NCBI GenBank assembly: GCA_017615135.1
Contig: JAGAAU010000091.1
Location: forward strand, 1-17,594
Source of the DNA: Bacteroidales bacterium
Lineage (GTDB): Bacteria > Bacteroidota > Bacteroidia > Bacteroidales > UBA932
DNA length: 17,594 nt
Direction: 5' to 3'
Shown one piece after another: positions 1 to 6,721 of this stretch. A program made the translations under genes and the position numbers. Positions within the stretch are counted from its first letter, which is position 1; each line of letters begins with the position of its first letter. A model generated the notes under the pieces. That model was not told the DNA's origin, did not search any database, and worked only from the letters and a program-made list of their open reading frames with translations.

Positions 1-334
1 GAAAGAGTTTACTGGCGGCAATATAGGCAAAAGCGCCGGGCACGCCGCAGTAGGCCACTTTCATCCCGTCCATAAGACGGCCCTGATAGGCCTTGGAAAT
101 ACGCATCAGTTCACGCAGGAAAAGAACGTAATATTCCTGGAGTACGGGGTCTGATATATTGGAGATATTGGACGCAATGACCCTGGCCTCTCTGGCTTCA
201 TCCAGTATGGGAAGCCCGTTCTGTTTCTTGTAGGCCAGAATCTGCTCCACAAGCCGCATCCTTTTTTCGAAGAGGGCGGCCAAATCTTTGTCCACGGCGT
301 TGATCTGCAGCCTGGACGCTTCCAACTCATTCAT
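1..334 (-). CDS. pheA: Chorismate mutase / prephenate dehydratase, N-terminal part (runs off left edge)
   Basis: The first 111 codons are visible. Residues 1-88 form an AroQ-type chorismate mutase: R8, R25, K36, D45, R48 and E49 reproduce the spacing of the E. coli mutase active site (R11, R28, K39, D48, R51, E52). From about residue 91 the chain enters a prephenate dehydratase start (VAYCGVPGAF). The bifunctional enzyme converts chorismate through prephenate to phenylpyruvate for phenylalanine synthesis in the cytoplasm. The start is the ATG at 334, preceded by AAGGAAGG; an out-of-frame ATG sits at 330. It lies 18 bases downstream of the rubredoxin gene on the same strand and may be read through from it. 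The catalytic dehydratase motif and any ACT regulatory domain lie outside the window. Confidence 0.88.
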   Translation of the reverse strand, partial: MNELEASRLQINAVDKDLAALFEKRMRLVEQILAYKKQNGLPILDEAREARVIASNISNISDPVLQEYYVLFLRELMRISKAYQGRLMDGMKVAYCGVPGAFAYIAASKLF

Positions 335-352
335 AAATAACCTTCCTTAAGG

Positions 353-487
353 CTATGCTTCGGCTGAGAAATCTTCTTTTCCTACTCCACAGAGGGGGCA
401 AACCCAATCTTCGGGCAGTTCGGCAAAGGGGACTCCTTCAACGGCCTCGTCATAAACATAGCCGCAAATATTGCAAGTGTACTTCAT
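353..487 (-). CDS. Short rubredoxin (44 aa)
   Basis: A complete 44-residue iron-binding electron carrier. The two knuckles are plain: C5-x2-C8 followed by GYVYD, and C30-x2-C33 followed by GVGKEDF, with the conserved W28. These four cysteines bind one iron. The protein is about 8-10 residues shorter than common rubredoxins because the loop between the first knuckle and the PF..LP segment is shortened: [11 protein letters not shown] replaces the usual longer stretch. Rubredoxins pass electrons to partners such as rubrerythrin or superoxide reductase in anaerobes; no partner is encoded here. A TATTTTTG promoter element lies 8 bases before the ATG, so it probably starts its own transcript and pheA may follow on it. 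Identification is secure; partner and role are unknown. Confidence 0.9.
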   Translation of the reverse strand: MKYTCNICGYVYDEAVEGVPFAELPEDWVCPLCGVGKEDFSAEA

Positions 488-495
488 AACAATTG

Positions 496-503
496 CAAAA
501 ATA
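496..503 (-). promoter_or_regulatory. Predicted -7 promoter element for the rubredoxin gene
   Basis: Read on the minus strand this is TATTTTTG, a full match to the Bacteroidetes -7 consensus TAnnTTTG. It sits in the 38-base gap after the glycosyltransferase gene and 8 bases before the rubredoxin ATG, which implies a very short 5' leader. No clear -33 TTG box was seen. Confidence 0.5.
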
Positions 504-525
504 GGAAAATTTTGAAATTTTTACC

Positions 526-1677
526 TTACCGGCCGATTGCCTGGTGGAACATATCGATAAGAGCCGCGATGGATTTATCTATCTTGTACTTATCTACCGA
601 AGCGGCGTATTCCCAACGCATCCTTTCGAGCTCTTCCGGATTGCTGAGCCAGTAGTCTATGCGCTCTGCGAGGGCGCGGGGATTGCCTACCGGGAACAGG
701 CTCCTGGAATCCAGCGCGAACTGGGAGGTGGCAGAAAGCCTGGCCTCGGCGATAATGGGCACTACGGCCTGCTGCATGGCCTCCAGGGCGGAAAGCCCCT
801 CAACCTCGACCCTGGCGCAGTGGATATAGAGATCCGAGCGCGAAGAGAGCTCTATCAGTTCAGGGATTGTATGGAATGCGAAGATGGGACGATACGCCAG
901 CACACCGTCTTCATACAGTTTGTTCGCAAGGGCTACAATCTTCTGCTCCTCCGGTCCGCGTCCGGCGAAATAAAGCTGAATATTCTTTGCGAATTTGCTG
1001 TATTTCATTGAGTTCAGCAGCGTAAACTGGTCTTTCTCGTTCGAAAGCCGGCCTATGCAGGTTACCAGCCATGGAGCGTCCGGATCCTTCACAGTCCCCT
1101 TCTTGCGCAGGGTTTCAGCAGGAACCAGCCCATTGGAAATCAGGTGCAGGCGTGCTTTGAAATTAAAGGCCTTGAGCCTTTCCAGCACGTTGAGCGTAGG
1201 ACACTGTATATCAGTACAATAATTGTAAACCACGTCTCTTGCAAGCATCAGGGTGGCATTGTTCAGAAAACGCCATCCATCCATCTTGACATTGCAGAAA
1301 ATATTCTCCGGATGCAGATGGTACGTAGCTGTGCAGGGAACGCCCATTTTCTTTGCCATCCTGGCCACCTTCCACTGCACGTGGAAAGGTTCTTCAAGGT
1401 GAACCACATCCGCCCAGCGGAGCGCCTCCCCTATAACCTTTTCGTCATTCTTGGAGAACTGGTATCCCTGTGAATGGATAAGATTGTCGAAGGGAGGAAT
1501 ATGCATCTCCTCCGCCAGCAGGAATTCCGGCTGCGGGCCGTTGGGATCGTCGTTCTTTCCGGACAGCACCCGGACATCTTCTCCCGCTTTCTTTAAGAAA
1601 TCTATGGTACGCTGGGCAGAAGCGCAAAGGCCGTTGCCCCTGAGATACATATTGTTGAGTACAAAAAGAATCTTCAT
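526..1677 (-). CDS. GT4-family glycosyltransferase
   Basis: 383 residues with a GT-B layout. The N-terminal Rossmann half starts MKILFVLNNMYLRGNG (residues 1-16), the acceptor side. The C-terminal nucleotide-sugar half contains VTCIGRLSNEKDQ (205-217), FAGRGPEE (237-244) and the EX7E motif as E291 to E299 (EVEGLSALE), typical of retaining GT4 enzymes. The family moves a sugar from a nucleotide donor to a lipid, glycan or small-molecule acceptor at the cytoplasmic face. There is no membrane segment or signal peptide. Its ATG lies 3 bases after the PCMD gene stop, so the two are probably co-transcribed. No other glycan-synthesis gene is adjacent, so donor and acceptor cannot be named. Confidence 0.85.
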   Translation of the reverse strand: MKILFVLNNMYLRGNGLCASAQRTIDFLKKAGEDVRVLSGKNDDPNGPQPEFLLAEEMHIPPFDNLIHSQGYQFSKNDEKVIGEALRWADVVHLEEPFHVQWKVARMAKKMGVPCTATYHLHPENIFCNVKMDGWRFLNNATLMLARDVVYNYCTDIQCPTLNVLERLKAFNFKARLHLISNGLVPAETLRKKGTVKDPDAPWLVTCIGRLSNEKDQFTLLNSMKYSKFAKNIQLYFAGRGPEEQKIVALANKLYEDGVLAYRPIFAFHTIPELIELSSRSDLYIHCARVEVEGLSALEAMQQAVVPIIAEARLSATSQFALDSRSLFPVGNPRALAERIDYWLSNPEELERMRWEYAASVDKYKIDKSIAALIDMFHQAIGR

Positions 1678-1680
1678 GTC

Positions 1681-2436
1681 TTAATAGTTAAACCGCAAGT
1701 CGTCGATATAGAGAACACTGTCCGTAGAGCCGGTATAATAAGCTCCGAAAGCACTGGAGGCTGCGGTAATTACAACATAGGAAGGAATACGGTCGTCCTT
1801 GTAATTGAGAGGAATCTCGAAGCGGACATATCCGTTTGTCGCTTTCCTGAAATAGATTATTTCTGCGGCGATAACATCAGGATCGCCGTCCTGGCTGAAC
1901 TCGTCTTTGGTTGTATTGACCAGTTTCGGTTGTGCCCAGGCGGCAAGGGTAATGTCAACTTTGCCCACATCGGTTTTGCCCTTCATGGAAAGGTAGGGAG
2001 GTTTTGCATAGTCTACCGTCCCGGGCAGATAATGGTAGTAACCGGAAAGGCTCTTCGGACGGCCCTTGAACGGGACGCCGAAATTTATCTTGGCACCGGA
2101 AGTACCGACCACGCCACCGAATGTCCCGGTATAGAGACTGCCGGCCGCAAAGATACCGAAGACCTTGCGGCTGACCAGCTTGGCTGCCTTACCGCCCTTG
2201 ACCGCAACATGCTCCTCTTCAGGCACCGTAGAATTCATGCCGAGTATGCTCAGCCCCTTATTGGCAGTGTCCCAGGTACGCTGGCGCCCGGCGGCATCCT
2301 TCGGGAAAGGATTCCAGGTAACGCCGCTCCTGGACCAGGTATTGAAGTTCATGTTGTATAATTGCGGACCTTCCTGCGCTAAAACCGGCAGAATGGCAAG
2401 GCAGAAAAAAGCAACTGCAGCGGAAAATCTTTTCAT
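1681..2436 (-). CDS. Secreted PCMD-domain protein (putative carbohydrate metabolism domain)
   Basis: 251 residues. Residues 1-20 are a classic signal peptide ending LPVLAQ with no lipobox cysteine, so export to the periplasm is expected. The rest resembles a PCMD domain: F31-N-T-W near the start, SGYYHYLPGT (131-140), DPDVIAAEIIYF (185-196), the strand RFEIPLNY, PSYVVITAASSAFG and the terminal VLYIDDLRFNY. PCMD is common in Bacteroidetes surface proteins and thought to bind or process carbohydrate, but its activity is unproven. Here it is nearly the whole mature protein. The frame extends to a TTG at 2439, but the adjacent ATG at 2436 is the better start. A TATCTTTG promoter lies 27 bases upstream; the GT4 gene follows after 3 bases. 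Confidence 0.75.
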   Translation of the reverse strand: MKRFSAAVAFFCLAILPVLAQEGPQLYNMNFNTWSRSGVTWNPFPKDAAGRQRTWDTANKGLSILGMNSTVPEEEHVAVKGGKAAKLVSRKVFGIFAAGSLYTGTFGGVVGTSGAKINFGVPFKGRPKSLSGYYHYLPGTVDYAKPPYLSMKGKTDVGKVDITLAAWAQPKLVNTTKDEFSQDGDPDVIAAEIIYFRKATNGYVRFEIPLNYKDDRIPSYVVITAASSAFGAYYTGSTDSVLYIDDLRFNY

Positions 2437-2463
2437 CAATGGTTACAGGTTCTCTGTGTCTGG

Positions 2464-2496
2464 CAAAGATACGCAAAATTTTTCTACCTTTACAAT
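2464..2496 (-). promoter_or_regulatory. Promoter for the PCMD-GT4 unit
   Basis: On the minus strand the -7 element TATCTTTG is at 2471-2464 (full match to TAnnTTTG) and a TTG at 2496-2494 stands 21 bases upstream, fitting the Bacteroidetes -33/-7 arrangement. The implied leader to the ATG at 2436 is roughly 20-25 bases. It faces away from the miaA promoter in the same gap. Confidence 0.6.
2485..2492 (+). promoter_or_regulatory. Predicted -7 element for the miaA-like gene
   Basis: TACCTTTA differs from TAnnTTTG only at the last base. It lies 7 bases before the first ATG of the miaA-like gene (2500), so either the transcript is nearly leaderless or a downstream in-frame ATG (2521 or 2533) is the true start. 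Confidence 0.35.
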
Positions 2497-2499
2497 CAT

Positions 2500-3261
2500 A
2501 TGAATTGCACTGTAAAACAGATGGCTGCCCCGATGTCTCATTGCGAAGAGCTAAGAGAAGCGGCACTCATATGCGTTTTAGGCCCCACGGCCTCGGGAAA
2601 AACCGCTTTTGCGGTAAGGCTTGCGCGGTCTCTCGGAGTGCCGGCGGAAATTATCTCGGCAGACAGCCGGCAGGTTTACAGAGGAATGGACATAGGCACC
2701 GGTAAAGACCTGTGCGAATACGGGGAAATCCCCTACCACCTTATAGACATAGTAGACGCCGGAGAGCAGTACAATGTTTACCGCTATAAGGAAGATTTCC
2801 TGAAAGCCTACCGTTCGGTGCGGGAACGCGGAGCGGTACCAATACTCTGCGGAGGCACCGGCCTTTACATCAGCGCGGTTACCGGCAATTACGATTTTTC
2901 CGGGAACACTCCCCTGAGCGACCCTGCGCGCAATTCAGATCCGTACCATACCTACTTCATCGGTATGCTGGTAGACAGAGATACCAGGAATGCGCGGATA
3001 GACGCCCGGCTCGATGCCAGACTCTCAGAAGGAATGGTGGAGGAAATTCAGGGCCTGCTGGATGCCGGAGTCCCTGCCGAACGCCTCATTTCCTACGGGC
3101 TGGAGTATAAATTCGTTACCAAATACCTGTTGGGAGAGCTGGACTACGCCCAGATGCGGGACCTGCTGGCCATAGCCATCCACCAGTTTGCCAAACGCCA
3201 GATGACCTGGTTCCGGGGCATGGAGCGCTCCGGCATAAAAATACATTGGACCAAACCATGA
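2500..3261 (+). CDS. miaA: MiaA-type tRNA dimethylallyltransferase, abbreviated form
   Basis: Up to 253 residues, against about 300-315 for usual MiaA. Family marks: P-loop GPTASGKT (28-35), ISADSRQVYRGMDIGTG (52-68) with the catalytic-type D55, GGTGLYISAV (118-127) and the C-terminal KRQMTWFRG (232-240). MiaA transfers dimethylallyl to A37 of tRNAs reading UNN codons. The stretch between GGTGLY and FIGMLVDRDTR is only about 30 residues where E. coli MiaA has roughly 90, so most of the helical insertion domain, which grips the anticodon arm, is missing. It may be a second MiaA paralog or have a changed substrate. The start is uncertain: ATG 2500, 2521 or 2533. Its stop overlaps the next start (ATGA), indicating translational coupling. 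Confidence 0.8.
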   Translation: MNCTVKQMAAPMSHCEELREAALICVLGPTASGKTAFAVRLARSLGVPAEIISADSRQVYRGMDIGTGKDLCEYGEIPYHLIDIVDAGEQYNVYRYKEDFLKAYRSVRERGAVPILCGGTGLYISAVTGNYDFSGNTPLSDPARNSDPYHTYFIGMLVDRDTRNARIDARLDARLSEGMVEEIQGLLDAGVPAERLISYGLEYKFVTKYLLGELDYAQMRDLLAIAIHQFAKRQMTWFRGMERSGIKIHWTKP

Positions 3262-4454
3262 CTGCAATCTACACCATAACCTCGTCGCTGCACGACAGCA
3301 ATGCGGTTAATCATCTGTCCGACCAATTCCTCTCCGGCATCTTTCCGGACGGGAACTACCTTTTTAAGGGGGCCGATTTCTCCAGTTTCGGCCAGGAAGC
3401 GCTCAACCTCATTTACATTCGCACAGGTGGCGCCGAGGGCATCTTCAAGAGCCTGATGCCGTCCATTGCAGCTGCCGCCCGGGGGAACTTCTACCTGCTG
3501 GCTTCGGGAGAGAGCAACTCATTGGCCGCATCGCTCGAAATTCTCTCCTACCTGCGCGCCAATGGCATGAAGGGAGAGGTCCTGCACGGCAGTCACGAAT
3601 ACATCCGCTACAGGATAGAACTCCTTTCCGCTGCGGCAAACGCCGGAAGAGCACTTGAAGGAGGAAAGATTCTGGTGATAGGCAAACCCTCGGACTGGCT
3701 GATTTCCAGCACTTTCGATTCTGAAGCCATAAAACGGAGGCTAGGTGTGGAAGTGGAAGAAGTGCCCATGCAGGAGCTGCTGGATTACATCGAGGCCACA
3801 GCAGAGGAGCCTGCCCCGGAAGTGCTGCCCATGATTTGCGATATACGGGAATCCTACCCGGGGGCTATGCGGATTTATTCGGCCCTCAAACGCCTGTGCA
3901 AAGACCGGAAGGGCACGGCGCTTACCCTGCGCTGCTTCGACCTTCTGAGCACCGTAAACAACACAGGCTGCCTTGCACTCGCAAAACTCAATTCCGAAGG
4001 CATTCCCTCCAGCTGCGAAGGGGACGTGCCGGCTCTGCTCACTATGATGATAAGCCGCGCCCTGACCGGAAAATCCGGCTTCCAGGCTAATCCGGCACGC
4101 ATTAACGTCCAAACCGGAGAAATACTCTTCGCCCACTGCACCATTCCTTTCGATATGGTAGACAGCTACAGCTTCCATACCCACTTCGAATCCGGAATAG
4201 GAGTAGGAATACGCGGAAGGGTTCCGGAAGGGGATGTTACTGTAATGAAGGTTTCAGGCAACCTGAGCCGCTGCTTTGTGGCGGAAGGCAGGCTTACCGG
4301 ATGCCTGGGAGAAGAAAACCTCTGCCGCACCCAGGTACAGCTTGAACTGTCTCCTGCAGACGCCCGCTATTTCCTCACGGACCCCATAGGTAACCACCAC
4401 ATTATTGTGCCGGGTGCCTACAGGGCCCTGATAGAGGAATTTCTGGGAATATAA
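3258..4454 (+). CDS. L-fucose/L-arabinose isomerase-fold protein
   Basis: 398 residues, soluble, no signal peptide. The C-terminal half matches my memory of fucose isomerase-like proteins (COG2407 type): NNTGCLALAKLNSEGIP (234-250), CEGD (253-256), FAHCTIPFD (291-299), ESGIGVGIRG (311-320) and GNHHIIVPG (378-386). E254, H293 and H380/H381 are candidate metal or active-site positions by analogy with ketol isomerases; this is inference. Such enzymes interconvert aldoses and ketoses with Mn2+, but this family also has members of unknown substrate. The ATG at 3258 is preferred over 3246 because it forms an ATGA overlap with the miaA-like stop. The pairing with a tRNA modification gene gives no metabolic hint. 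The gene ends 2 bases from the convergent phosphatase-glycosidase gene. Confidence 0.65.
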   Translation: MTAIYTITSSLHDSNAVNHLSDQFLSGIFPDGNYLFKGADFSSFGQEALNLIYIRTGGAEGIFKSLMPSIAAAARGNFYLLASGESNSLAASLEILSYLRANGMKGEVLHGSHEYIRYRIELLSAAANAGRALEGGKILVIGKPSDWLISSTFDSEAIKRRLGVEVEEVPMQELLDYIEATAEEPAPEVLPMICDIRESYPGAMRIYSALKRLCKDRKGTALTLRCFDLLSTVNNTGCLALAKLNSEGIPSSCEGDVPALLTMMISRALTGKSGFQANPARINVQTGEILFAHCTIPFDMVDSYSFHTHFESGIGVGIRGRVPEGDVTVMKVSGNLSRCFVAEGRLTGCLGEENLCRTQVQLELSPADARYFLTDPIGNHHIIVPGAYRALIEEFLGI

Positions 4455-4464
4455 AATTATTCCC
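4445..4464. terminator. Hairpin spanning two convergent stop codons
   Basis: GGGAATA (4445-4451) pairs perfectly with TATTCCC (4458-4464) across a 6-base loop. The structure contains the plus-strand stop at 4452-4454 and the minus-strand stop at 4457-4459. With no other room between these genes it may act as a bidirectional transcription end, though there is no clear U-run. Confidence 0.4.
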
Positions 4465-6595
4465 TGACGATAACGAAATGTGATACCAGCCTGCGCTCGT
4501 AGGCTCCCTTGCTCTTATTGGAAGTGGGACGGTTCACAATATTGGTATTGGGATCGCCCTGACCCTGAACGCAAAGGGTGGTAGAGCCGCCGCCGTCCAT
4601 GTTGATGGCCCAGCGGGGGTTGAAATTCTTGGCTATGAACCTGGTAAGTTCCCGGGCCGACATTCCGGCGCTCTCTCCGGGCCGGCGGCCGTCCACGATT
4701 ATCATCAGCAGGTGATTGTCGGCCGTAAGGGCCACTGCGGTACGGGGATGCCGCACAGCCTGATGGTTGCGGGCGTCTTCGTAATTGAAGTTCTTGATTG
4801 CGGAATCGCGGTAGAATCCTGCGAAGGTCTCACCCACCGGCACATAGTCGTCTATCAGCATAGGGGCGCTGGTATAGATGTTCGGAACAGTACTGGAGGC
4901 GAACAGGGCCCTCAGTTCTTCCAAACTCCGTCCCTTGCCCTCCCAGGCTATTGAAACTCCGTTGGAACCGTCGGAATACAGGGCGGCTTCGCTCTTCCAG
5001 TTGGGTATGCCCGTACCCATGATGGTGTTGTTGGGCATATTGGAATAGAGCTCGCCGTCTATCTTCAGAACTATGGAGGTAGGTTCATAGGCTGCATTCA
5101 TGGCCACTATAGCGCCCTCCTGCTTCATCACCTCGGCCACGGTGGCGTAAGGGATGGTCTGGACATACTTGAATTTATATCCGGGAGCAGAAAGGTCAAG
5201 ATCTGCCACAAACACCCTCTGGGCGGTGCCGGAAACACTGTCCGTGCCCGAGAATTTACGGTAAACAAGCCCCGGGGATACTTCGGTGGAGGTCCAGCCC
5301 TGCTCTTCCGGCCTGGTAACGTACAACGCCGTTCGGGCCGCCAGGTAATTCTTCACATCTTCCCATCTGTAGAACGGGCCCGAGACAGTCTCAAGCTCTC
5401 CGAGCCGCACTTCCTCGCCGTTCAACAGCACCTTTACCAGCACATCGCCCTTGCCCTTTTTGGGTGCAAAGAACACATACTGGATATTGGCTGCCATACA
5501 TGAACGGAAGGTCTGGAAGTAGTAAACCAGATCGTCCGGATTGGAAGGGACAATGTCGAAACCGTCTATATCCATAAGCATCAACAGAGACATGACCACA
5601 TGGTCGTGACCGAAGCGCAGGTCTGCTCCGCGACGGCCGCCAGCCAGGGCGGCATCGGCCTTCAGGACCATATCATCTATAATTGACGCGCAGGAAGTAC
5701 GGTACGGGCGATATTCGCAGAACCGTTCGTAATTATCTATCTCCCAGAGCATTGCATATTCCTCCGGGGTAACAATGCCGCTTACGTCCACCCTCACGTC
5801 TTCAGGCAGACTGTTCATTCCGCCTATAAACATATAGATATTGAAGAAGGCGTCGTAGGGGTTGTTCATCCCCAGGCCTTTGCCCGGATCCTTGAACAGC
5901 CGGGCCAGCACGTCATGATACTGGGGGAAGCGACGGCGCATAAAGTCTTCCGAACGTTCAGAATAAGGGAACGCCGCGGCAGGGCCTACATACCTCAGGG
6001 GGTTCTCACCCATATTGGGGCGGGTTGCCTGAACATCGGTAACGCTCTGATGCGCATAAACGGTTGCCGCCGGGGCCTCGCGGGAAACGGAGGCGCAGAA
6101 AGACGACATACTGACGATTGCACGGGCCGAGGCGGAAGCGCAGGCATCCACCACGCTCCCCTTTCCGAATGCGGAAGGGAAGGATTTCACCATGGTACGC
6201 GCAATTTCGGCATGCTGCTTCCAACCCAGGGGGGTAAGGTCTCCCACACGGTCCCGCACATTGTCCCAGAAGGGCATGAGACGTGTAAGAAGGTCTTCCC
6301 CGTAGGGGGTAAGGTTGCCCTGCCTGCGGGCATCGGCAAGCATGTTAAGAAATACTGTATAAGCCTTGTCCGTATAGGCATAGCGGGAACCATGACGGCC
6401 ATAATGGCTCACATACACGGCCTCATAGCCCTTAGGGGCCGGAGTTGACGCCTTGGGAGAAAGGTCGTACAGACAGTCCAGACCGGAGCATTTATTCCAG
6501 TCTGCCAGGACTTCTTCCCGAACCCCGGTACGCTGCGCATTTGCGGCCACTGCCATCGTGAACAGCAGGGCCAGGGAAATGAACCTAGTCTTCAT
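4457..6595 (-). CDS. Secreted histidine phosphatase fused to a phosphodiester glycosidase (NAGPA/DUF2233) domain
   Basis: 712 residues with signal peptide 1-20 (ends AANAQ, no lipobox). The first domain (about 52-420) is a histidine acid phosphatase: SHYGRHGSRY (63-72) carries the RHG core with nucleophile H68, and GHD at 329-331 is the proton-donor motif. The second (about 433-712) is a phosphodiester glycosidase of PF09992: AMNAAYE (498-504), HPRTAVAL (616-623), VDGR (634-637) and NMDGGGST (665-672). That family includes the human enzyme that removes GlcNAc from GlcNAc-P-mannose. One chain could thus uncap a phosphodiester and then release phosphate; this is inference. The frame opens at 6646, but the ATG at 6595 directly begins the signal peptide and overlaps the preceding small gene by 11 bases, suggesting coupling. 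Confidence 0.88.
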   Translation of the reverse strand: MKTRFISLALLFTMAVAANAQRTGVREEVLADWNKCSGLDCLYDLSPKASTPAPKGYEAVYVSHYGRHGSRYAYTDKAYTVFLNMLADARRQGNLTPYGEDLLTRLMPFWDNVRDRVGDLTPLGWKQHAEIARTMVKSFPSAFGKGSVVDACASASARAIVSMSSFCASVSREAPAATVYAHQSVTDVQATRPNMGENPLRYVGPAAAFPYSERSEDFMRRRFPQYHDVLARLFKDPGKGLGMNNPYDAFFNIYMFIGGMNSLPEDVRVDVSGIVTPEEYAMLWEIDNYERFCEYRPYRTSCASIIDDMVLKADAALAGGRRGADLRFGHDHVVMSLLMLMDIDGFDIVPSNPDDLVYYFQTFRSCMAANIQYVFFAPKKGKGDVLVKVLLNGEEVRLGELETVSGPFYRWEDVKNYLAARTALYVTRPEEQGWTSTEVSPGLVYRKFSGTDSVSGTAQRVFVADLDLSAPGYKFKYVQTIPYATVAEVMKQEGAIVAMNAAYEPTSIVLKIDGELYSNMPNNTIMGTGIPNWKSEAALYSDGSNGVSIAWEGKGRSLEELRALFASSTVPNIYTSAPMLIDDYVPVGETFAGFYRDSAIKNFNYEDARNHQAVRHPRTAVALTADNHLLMIIVDGRRPGESAGMSARELTRFIAKNFNPRWAINMDGGGSTTLCVQGQGDPNTNIVNRPTSNKSKGAYERRLVSHFVIVRE

Positions 6596-6707
6596 AGATA
6601 TATGTTCCGGGCATATCTTCCAGTGACCCGTTGGGGGAAGCTGCAATTATTTCGGACGGCAGCATTTCATACTGCTCGATCTCCGGCTTAGAGTAAAAAT
6701 TCTTCAT
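6585..6707 (-). CDS. Small acidic protein, 40 aa (alternating small-gene family, copy 2)
   Basis: An unrecognised 40-residue protein starting MKNFYSKPEIEQYEM and ending YIYED; it lacks a signal peptide, membrane segment or cysteine. An earlier in-frame ATG at 6722 would give 45 residues and overlaps the stop of the 778-aa gene as TAATG; I prefer 6707 because the product then matches the other small protein of this operon in length and shape. Both share an early Y-x-x-P, a central acidic-I-(I/L)-A-(A/D)-S run, NG(S/T)L-x-D and a terminal Asp. The stop falls 11 bases inside the 712-aa gene, so ribosomes may pass from one to the next. Short Bacteroidetes proteins of this look often sit beside surface-protein genes; their function is unknown. 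Confidence 0.6.
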   Translation of the reverse strand: MKNFYSKPEIEQYEMLPSEIIAASPNGSLEDMPGTYIYED

Positions 6708-6721
6708 ATTGGTATTGTGCA

